A DNA stretch of 10,874 nt. It comes from an uncultured Eubacteriales bacterium. GTDB lineage: Bacteria > Bacillota_A > Clostridia > Christensenellales > Aristaeellaceae. The notes below the pieces were generated by a model. The model saw only the letters and a program-made list of their open reading frames with translations, was not told the origin of the DNA and did not search any database. Below are positions 7,215 to 10,874 of the stretch, one piece after another. A program made the translations under genes and the position numbers. Position 1 is the stretch's first letter. Each line of letters opens with the position of its first letter. Location of the stretch: positions 1 to 10,874 of the forward strand of contig CACYNZ010000102.1 of the NCBI GenBank assembly GCA_902775835.1, read 5' to 3'.

Positions 7215-8147
7215 ATGAGCAAGGGCATTCTGGTCATCGGATCCGTTTTCGTGGATATCAAGGGATATCCCGTCACCCAGTATATCCCCGGCGGCCGCAA
7301 TGTGGGCCGGGTGGTACAGACCCATGGCGGCGTCAGCCGGAATGTGGCCGAGGATATTGCCAATGTGGAAATGCGGCCCACGTTCCTCAGTGTGGTGGAT
7401 GACAGCGGTACCAGTACGGACGTGCTGGCCAAGCTCCGCCGGCACAAGGTCAATACGGAATACATTATCCGCGCCACGGGCGGACTGGGCACCTGGCTGG
7501 CTGTCTTCGACAATTCCGGTGATGTGGTGGCCTCCATTTCCAGCCGGCCGGATCTCACGCCCATTGGCCAGGTCCTTGAGGAAAAAGGCGACGAAATCTT
7601 CTCCGACTGCGACAGCGTCGTGGTGGAAATCGACATGGAAGTGCCGCTCCTCAAGCAGATCTTTGCGCTGGCTGAAAAGCATGGAAAGCAGATCTATGCC
7701 GTGGTCTCCAACATGTCCATTGCCATGGAACGCCGGGATCTTCTGCAGCGCACGGGCTGCATTGTCTGCAACCAGCAGGAAGCCGGTCTCCTCTTTTCGG
7801 AGGACTACAGCCGCATGACGCCGCAGGAGCTGCTGGAAGTCATTTCCTGCCGCGCGGAGCTTGCCTCCATTCCCCGTATGATTGTCACCATGGGTGACCA
7901 GGGCGCCGTGTTCACCTCTCAGGACGGACAGAACGGCATCTGCCCCGCCTGGAAGGTGGATGTCATCGACACCACAGGCGCCGGGGACGCCTTCTTTGCT
8001 GGCGTGGCCATTGGGCTGACCTACGGCAAAACCATGGCGGAAAGCGCCGCTATCGGTTCCCGCCTGGCCGCTTCCGTCATCGCCACCAAGGAAAGCGTAT
8101 GTCCACGCTTCCGGCCCGAAGAGTTCGGACTCCCTGCGCGTTCCTGA
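7215..8147 (+). CDS. PfkB-family carbohydrate/nucleoside kinase (PsuK-like)
   Basis: This 310-aa ribokinase-superfamily enzyme carries both PfkB signatures. The N-terminal one is GGVSRNVAEDIA (38-49), and the C-terminal one is DTTGAGDAFFAG (252-263), with D258 as the catalytic base and GAGD forming the anion hole. The N-terminal VFVDIKGYP and the form of GGVSRNVAED recall pseudouridine kinases and related nucleoside kinases more than fructokinases. The substrate is not provable here, and no pseudouridine glycosidase gene is adjacent. The ATG at 7215 is preceded by AAAGGAAG at good spacing and starts the beta strand GILVIGSVFVD as usual for the family. The length is normal. It may phosphorylate a nucleoside or sugar released by the nearby nucleotidase route, which is inference. 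Confidence 0.88.
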   Translation: MSKGILVIGSVFVDIKGYPVTQYIPGGRNVGRVVQTHGGVSRNVAEDIANVEMRPTFLSVVDDSGTSTDVLAKLRRHKVNTEYIIRATGGLGTWLAVFDNSGDVVASISSRPDLTPIGQVLEEKGDEIFSDCDSVVVEIDMEVPLLKQIFALAEKHGKQIYAVVSNMSIAMERRDLLQRTGCIVCNQQEAGLLFSEDYSRMTPQELLEVISCRAELASIPRMIVTMGDQGAVFTSQDGQNGICPAWKVDVIDTTGAGDAFFAGVAIGLTYGKTMAESAAIGSRLAASVIATKESVCPRFRPEEFGLPARS

Positions 8148-8241
8148 ATTCTGCAGATGGCAGATCCGCGCTTTACGCGCATCACCGGCCGGTGAGTTTC
8201 ACGCGCTGATGTGAGCATCATACTGAATATTCCCCGCAACA

Positions 8242-8284
8242 GACGAAGGCTCCCGGAAACAGCTGGTTTCCGGGAGCCTTCGTC
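8242..8284. terminator. 19-bp-stem hairpin downstream of the kinase (terminator-like, no T-run)
   Basis: A perfect 19-nt arm (8242-8260) and its complement (8266-8284) flank the loop AGCTG. It lies 95 nt past the kinase stop. The outer stem is GC-rich with GGAAAC/GTTTCC at the loop, like a rho-independent terminator, but neither side has a T-run. It may be a decayed or processed transcript end, or a bidirectional barrier. Confidence 0.55.
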
Positions 8285-8357
8285 ATACTGTAAAACTGAA
8301 ACGCCGCATCTGTCAAATCTGTCTGGCAGTCTCCACAACCCAGCGGATGCGTTCTTC

Positions 8358-8466
8358 GGGCAGGGTTATGGCCGGAACCATATCCGCGCGAAATGCATTC
8401 TGTCAGCTGATGCATGCTATGTCTCCTGTCTGCCTGTTTCCACCTGTTCCGGCCATAACCCTGCCC
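8358..8466. repeat. 21-bp perfect inverted repeat with 67-nt spacer
   Basis: Arms 8358-8378 and 8446-8466 are exact reverse complements; the left arm begins GGGCAGGGTTATGG. The spacer contains ATGCAT twice around TGTCAGCTG. A related block recurs at about 8503-8522, GCATTCCAGCAGATGCATGC, versus GCATTC-TGT-CAGCTGATGCATGC at 8395-8417, so this is a small mosaic of direct and inverted repeats. Its origin is unknown. Confidence 0.7.
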
Positions 8467-8633
8467 TGTGCCCGATCCGTTCCTGCCGCACGGACAGGAA
8501 GGGCATTCCAGCAGATGCATGCGCCGGCCATGATCTGAGTATACAGCATCCTGCGCTCCATGCAAAACCCGTCAGCAGGTGGACAGCGCAAAAACATCTC
8601 TGTTCAGCTCCACCCGCGGAGACGGGCTTTCCT

Positions 8634-8783
8634 TTATTCGCCGGCAGACGGAAATACCCGATACGCGGTCCATTCCAGCTGCGTCTGTCCACCCGGAAGC
8701 TGCCGGGCCGGCCTTCTTCTTTCTCGGACATATGCACTTCGGGCCTGTTCCATATCTGTCTCGATTTTCTTTACAGATGCCAC
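8634..8783 (-). CDS. Doubtful small ORF, 49 aa, GTG start
   Basis: A minus-strand frame from GTG at 8783 to TAA at 8634 is preceded by AAAAGGGG at usable spacing and by an in-frame stop just upstream. It encodes a charged peptide beginning VASVKKIETDMEQARSAYVR, which has a helical, protein-like composition. It is followed by nested complementary segments ending in GACGGGTTTTG (8563-8625), which might terminate transcription. I recognise no family, and I found no clear promoter. The IS lies about 70 bp upstream of its start. It could be a real small protein, a remnant, or chance. Confidence 0.25.
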   Translation of the reverse strand: MASVKKIETDMEQARSAYVRERRRPARQLPGGQTQLEWTAYRVFPSAGE

Positions 8784-8862
8784 GGCCGTCCCCTTTTATG
8801 ATATGATCTGTTCTGTTCAAGTACGTGACATACTCCCACCACTTTCGCTTACACTTAGATAA

Positions 8863-8875
8863 TATGAAGTGACCT
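8863..8875. repeat. Left subterminal inverted repeat of the IS
   Basis: TATGAAGTGACCT is the exact reverse complement of 10769-10781. Bases 8864-8876 are also the reverse complement of 8956-8968, which covers the transposase ribosome binding site and start codon. Confidence 0.85.
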
Positions 8876-8880
8876 CGCAT

Positions 8881-8909
8881 TTGCAGCAACGCGGATTTAC
8901 CCGTATACT
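8881..8909 (+). promoter_or_regulatory. Possible internal transposase promoter
   Basis: TATACT (8904-8909) lies 17 bp after TTGCAG (8881-8886), which is only a 3/6 match to the -35 consensus. The start would be near 8916, so this transcript would lack the left inverted repeat that can mask the ribosome binding site. Confidence 0.45.
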
Positions 8910-8955
8910 GTCAGGTGCCAAATCACGCCAGCTGTGGGGCTTACCGCATGCAAAG

Positions 8956-8968
8956 GAGGTCACTTCAT
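8956..8968 (+). promoter_or_regulatory. Transposase ribosome binding site and start inside an inverted-repeat copy
   Basis: AAAGGAGGT (8952-8960) precedes the ATG at 8967. The block GAGGTCACTTCAT (8956-8968) is a 13-nt reverse complement of 8864-8876, and a nearby TTTGCA/TGCAAA pair strengthens the potential hairpin. A transcript entering from outside could therefore fold over the Shine-Dalgarno and the start. Confidence 0.7.
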
Positions 8969-10103
8969 GTATAGAATACTCAAAATCGGAATGGATGTCC
9001 ATACCACAAATTTTACCCTTTGCGCTGTTGAACCGATTCTTGGTCAGGAAGCAAACGTTCTCGCCAGAGCGACAGTGGGACCAGATTACAAGAACATTAT
9101 TGACTTCATAAGCAAACTCAAGAATACTCTGAAAGTGACGGACAAAGAATGCGATATACAGTGTGGATATGAGGCTGGATGTCTGGGGTACAGTCTGTAT
9201 ATGCAGCTGACCAAAGCCGGCATCAAATGCGTAATTTTAGCGCCAAGCACTATGCTCACTCAGCAGGGAAAGCGTATTAAAACAGACAAGCGCGATGCTC
9301 TTCTCATTGCCCAGTGTCTATGTTACGGTGGATATCATGCTGTCCACATCCCTACGGATGATGACAACGCTGTCAAGGAGTATATTCGGATGAGAGATGA
9401 TCACAAGATTTCCGCCAAGAAGATAAAGCAGCAAATCAATGCTTTCTGCATCCGGCACGGACTGATTTATACAGGAAACAACTGGACAGGGAAGCACAGA
9501 GCCTGGCTTAAGGCTCAGAAACTTGATCCAATTAACCAGGAAACTCTTAATGAGTACATCGTATCGCTGGAAGAAGCTGAGGCTAAAATTGCGAGATTCG
9601 ATAAGCGTATCGAAGAAATCGCTGTAGAAACAAAGTACGTAGAAAAAGTAAAAGCCTTAAGATGCCTGCTCGGTATTCAGACCCATACTGCACTCTCTCT
9701 GGTTGTAGAAACAGGTGATTTCAAACGTTTTGCCAAAGGAAGCATCTATGCTGCTTACCTGGGCCTTGCACCTGGAGAACACTCCAGTTCCACGGATATC
9801 AACCGTCTGGGAATCAGCAAAGCCGGCAATAATCACTTAAGAAAGCTTCTTATAGAAGCAGCAGGAGGAATCTGTAAGGGGGCGATCGGACATAAGTCCA
9901 AGGCGTTGCGGGCAAAACAGGAAGGAAACACTGCTGAGATTATCGCCTATGCGGATAAGGCAAACACTCGGATGAGGAGTCGTTACTATCATTTCATACG
10001 CCGTGGCAAGAAGAGGAATATTGCTGTGACTGCGGTAGCCCGTGAACTAGCCTGCTTTATTTGGGGTTTAATGACAAATAATATTGCATTGAACCCCACG
10101 TGA
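8967..10103 (+). CDS. IS110-family transposase (DEDD recombinase)
   Basis: This intact 378-aa transposase has an N-terminal RuvC-like DEDD domain with D10 (KIGMDVHTTNF), E69 (CGYEAG) and D107/D110 (KTDKRDALLIAQ). A helical middle (about 125-225) includes the family-typical NAFCIRHGLIYTGNNWTGKHRAWL region (quoted in part: RHGLIYTGNNW). The C-terminal Transposase_20 domain has LGIQTHTALSLV and LAPGEHSSSTDINRLGISKAGNNHLRKLLIEAA (key parts: SSST, a likely location of the catalytic serine, and SKAGNNHLRK). The family uses a structured element-encoded RNA to recognise donor and target DNA. I chose the ATG at 8967 for its strong AAAGGAGGT and because MYRILKIGMDVH is the normal family N-terminus; the ATG at 8934 has no such support. 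No frameshift or missing catalytic residue is visible, so it may be active. Confidence 0.95.
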   Translation: MYRILKIGMDVHTTNFTLCAVEPILGQEANVLARATVGPDYKNIIDFISKLKNTLKVTDKECDIQCGYEAGCLGYSLYMQLTKAGIKCVILAPSTMLTQQGKRIKTDKRDALLIAQCLCYGGYHAVHIPTDDDNAVKEYIRMRDDHKISAKKIKQQINAFCIRHGLIYTGNNWTGKHRAWLKAQKLDPINQETLNEYIVSLEEAEAKIARFDKRIEEIAVETKYVEKVKALRCLLGIQTHTALSLVVETGDFKRFAKGSIYAAYLGLAPGEHSSSTDINRLGISKAGNNHLRKLLIEAAGGICKGAIGHKSKALRAKQEGNTAEIIAYADKANTRMRSRYYHFIRRGKKRNIAVTAVARELACFIWGLMTNNIALNPT

Positions 10104-10126
10104 TCAACATTTTGGAAAAATGTTGA
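10104..10126 (+). repeat. 10-bp hairpin directly after the transposase stop
   Basis: TCAACATTTT (10104-10113) and AAAATGTTGA (10117-10126) pair perfectly around GGA, starting at the base after the TGA. There is no following T-run. It may protect the mRNA end or insulate it from the structured RNA region that follows. Confidence 0.6.
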
Positions 10127-10184
10127 ATTAAGGCCTTATATGGTGCTGAGATTTTGCTCGGCCAGTCAGATCGTTTTCCTACCC

Positions 10185-10452
10185 GAGGCCTTGACAAGAC
10201 CGGGCGACAGGCGTTCCATTCACGCCGAGGACGACGCCGACGGGCCCAAAGAAAGTTGTTTCGTGGTCGTCCTCTTCGTTTCATTATGGCCTGTCGCCCA
10301 TGGCCTTGTAAAGGCCTCTGGTCTGTGTGAACATGCTCGATTATGCCTCGGGCTCTGCCTCCGAACCCAACTGACTGCAGGGAACGCATTTATCTCTCCC
10401 GCCTTGAGGGACCCACCCCCTCTTCGGCGTGAGCATAAACGCTCTGTTCACA
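10185..10452 (+). ncRNA. Putative highly structured RNA domain of the IS
   Basis: The first part is one long compound hairpin (10185-10318): GAGGCCTT/AAGGCCTC (10185-10192, 10311-10318), ACAAG/CTTGT (10194-10198, 10305-10309), CC/GG, GGGCGACAGGC/GCCTGTCGCCC (10202-10212, 10289-10299) and GAGGACGAC/GTCGTCCTC (10227-10235, 10266-10274). That is 35 paired positions in correct nesting. The second part has TGTGAACA/TGTTCACA (10326-10333, 10445-10452), TTATGC/GCATAA (10341-10346, 10433-10438) and CCGAA/TTCGG (10361-10365, 10423-10427), also nested. The frame open across 10140-10652 gives no recognisable protein and has no ribosome binding site. The strand is assumed to follow the transposase. The structure is seen directly; transcription and function are inferred. 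Confidence 0.55.
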
Positions 10453-10527
10453 AGTTGCAAGAGTTCAGCCGCAGCAGAGTATCATACAAAATGAATGAGC
10501 CAAAACTGACAGCACGTGGGAGGAGCT

Positions 10528-10694
10528 GTGATCCCTTTAAGGTTCGAGTTATCTCCGATCACTTCTATGTTGGCGCGGAAACGCGATCCACGATCTTAGA
10601 TAGGAGAGCTCACGGCGTAACCATTAGCCTGCGGTATCCAATCCGCGTATAACAGAGTGGCCAACTGCCGGGAACTGTTAAATCAGAGCTCTTC
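10528..10694 (+). ncRNA. Candidate bridge RNA / seekRNA of the IS110-family element
   Basis: Stems visible here are GTGATC/GATCAC (10528-10533, 10557-10562), CGCG-GAAA-CGCG with a GNRA loop (10574-10585), and GGAGAGCTC/GAGCTCTTC (10603-10611, 10686-10694, one G-U). The last encloses GCGG/CCGC (10631-10634, 10643-10646) and TAACAG/CTGTTA (10650-10655, 10675-10680). CTTAGATA (10595-10602) matches the left end at 8854-8861, and ATAACAGA (10649-10656) matches the right end at 10779-10786. IS1111-type elements carry their guide RNA downstream of the transposase, which fits. Both matches are in the same sense, whereas a single donor loop should have one sense and one antisense guide, so the exact guides and RNA ends remain unproven. 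Confidence 0.5.
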
Positions 10695-10716
10695 CCAAGT
10701 GCTGTCAGAACCAAGC

Positions 10717-10743
10717 TTGATTGATGTCGAAACTGGTTATAAT
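10717..10743 (+). promoter_or_regulatory. Possible outward-facing promoter near the right end of the IS
   Basis: A perfect TATAAT (10738-10743) is preceded by TTGATT (10717-10722) at a short 15-bp spacing. Transcription would run out across the right inverted repeat into flanking DNA, or around a circular form into the left end. Confidence 0.4.
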
Positions 10744-10761
10744 GTTTGCCGGAATCAATGG

Positions 10762-10767
10762 TTGACA
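10762..10767 (+). promoter_or_regulatory. Consensus -35 box at the right end (half of a junction promoter)
   Basis: TTGACA has no -10 at the right distance in the linear sequence. In a circle joining the right end to the left end, it would lie about 17-19 bp from the AGATAAT region (8857-8863). This is a known strategy in the IS110 family. The exact spacing depends on the unproven ends. Confidence 0.5.
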
Positions 10768-10768
10768 A

Positions 10769-10781
10769 AGGTCACTTCATA
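10769..10781. repeat. Right subterminal inverted repeat of the IS
   Basis: AGGTCACTTCATA is the exact reverse complement of 8863-8875, and its first 12 bases recur in direct orientation at 8957-8968 over the transposase start. Confidence 0.85.
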
Positions 10782-10874
10782 ACAGAAGTACTTTTGACAC
10801 CTAAACCATATCATTGTTCCTCTCTCTCGGTTTTGTTTATAGCATGCAGGAAGAAATCAGGGCCTTTTTTTTCA

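Larger units (their letters stand above)
8148..8855. other. About 700 bp without a convincing full-length gene
   Basis: No frame gives a recognisable protein longer than about 50 residues; longer open frames here have atypical composition rich in Cys, Arg, Gly and Pro. Contents I can support: a 14-bp palindrome TCACCGGCCGGTGA (8182-8195), the 19-bp-stem hairpin (8242-8284), a 28-codon open stretch on the minus strand ending at TGA 8313, a 21-bp inverted repeat (8358-8466), diverged direct repeats, nested pairs GGTGGA/TCCACC and CCCGTC/GACGGG (8568-8625), and one small minus-strand ORF (8634-8783). It looks like decayed or intergenic DNA next to an insertion site. Confidence 0.6.
8856..10784 (+). 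mobile_element. IS110-family (IS1111-like) insertion sequence
   Basis: A complete DEDD transposase is bracketed by subterminal 13-bp inverted repeats, TATGAAGTGACCT (8863-8875) and AGGTCACTTCATA (10769-10781). IS1111-type elements have such subterminal repeats, with a few bases beyond them and no target duplication. I set the ends by allowing 7 and 3 bases outside the repeats, so both could be off by tens of bases. The element is AT-richer and uses codons differently from its neighbours, consistent with transfer. Its ~680-nt tail after the transposase is long for the family. It sits between the kinase region and unannotated DNA with no gene obviously broken. Confidence 0.8.

Noticed and set aside
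6957..7682. 241-codon minus-strand frame across the terminator and kinase
   Set aside because: It crosses a strong plus-strand terminator and promoter and is antisense to a kinase with both PfkB signatures.
8242..8284. CRISPR or attachment-site reading of the hairpin
   Set aside because: A single palindrome without repeated spacers and no integrase nearby; best explained as a terminator-like stem.
10140..10652. 170-codon open frame in the IS tail
   Set aside because: It has no ribosome binding site, an unnatural composition, and overlaps long perfect RNA stems; more likely an open frame by chance in structured RNA.
10840..10872. Terminator at the right edge (GGGCC followed by eight T)
   Set aside because: No complementary upstream arm within the window, so only the T-run is seen.

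Overview
The window looks like chromosome of a GC-rich Gram-positive anaerobe, probably a gut member of the Clostridia (Bacillota). The reasons are strong GGAGG-type ribosome binding sites, consensus sigma-A promoters, short Lys-Lys-led signal peptides, a PhnCDE importer with two separate permease genes, and an IS110-family element. The taxonomic placement is inference, because no rRNA or tRNA gene is present.

Layout. On the minus strand, read right to left, a compact operon of five genes runs from 5358 to 58: phnD (binding protein), phnC (ATPase, probably TTG-started), two phnE-type permeases, and a cytoplasmic-looking 5'-nucleotidase-family metallophosphatase whose start overlaps the last permease by 4 nt (ATGA). 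A consensus promoter and a 13-bp palindrome precede phnD. A 30-bp perfect palindrome separates phnD from phnC and could lower expression of the transporter genes relative to the binding protein. Upstream lies a minus-strand TetR-family regulator (5480-6052), divergent from a plus-strand gene for a secreted protein with a DTVSGAT flavinylation motif (6232-7068). That gene ends in a strong terminator. A PfkB-family kinase of the nucleoside/pseudouridine-kinase type follows, with its own promoter (7215-8147). Together the genes suggest uptake of an organophosphorus compound, intracellular phosphate release and sugar or nucleoside salvage. The regulator could control the operon, the flavoprotein, or both.

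8148-8855 has no convincing full-length gene. It holds a 19-bp-stem hairpin, a 21-bp inverted repeat, short direct repeats, one doubtful 49-codon ORF and a possible gene remnant.

8856-10784 (ends approximate) is an IS110-family, IS1111-like insertion sequence. It has an intact DEDD transposase with subterminal 13-bp inverted repeats. After the transposase comes an unusually long region of about 680 nt, full of nested perfect stems, that carries no credible protein gene. I propose that this region encodes structured RNA, including a bridge/seekRNA-type guide, because two 8-mers in it match the two ends of the element. The left inverted repeat can also pair with the transposase ribosome binding site and start codon, and the element's ends appear to hold a split promoter that a circular junction would assemble. 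This element is the most interesting part of the window.
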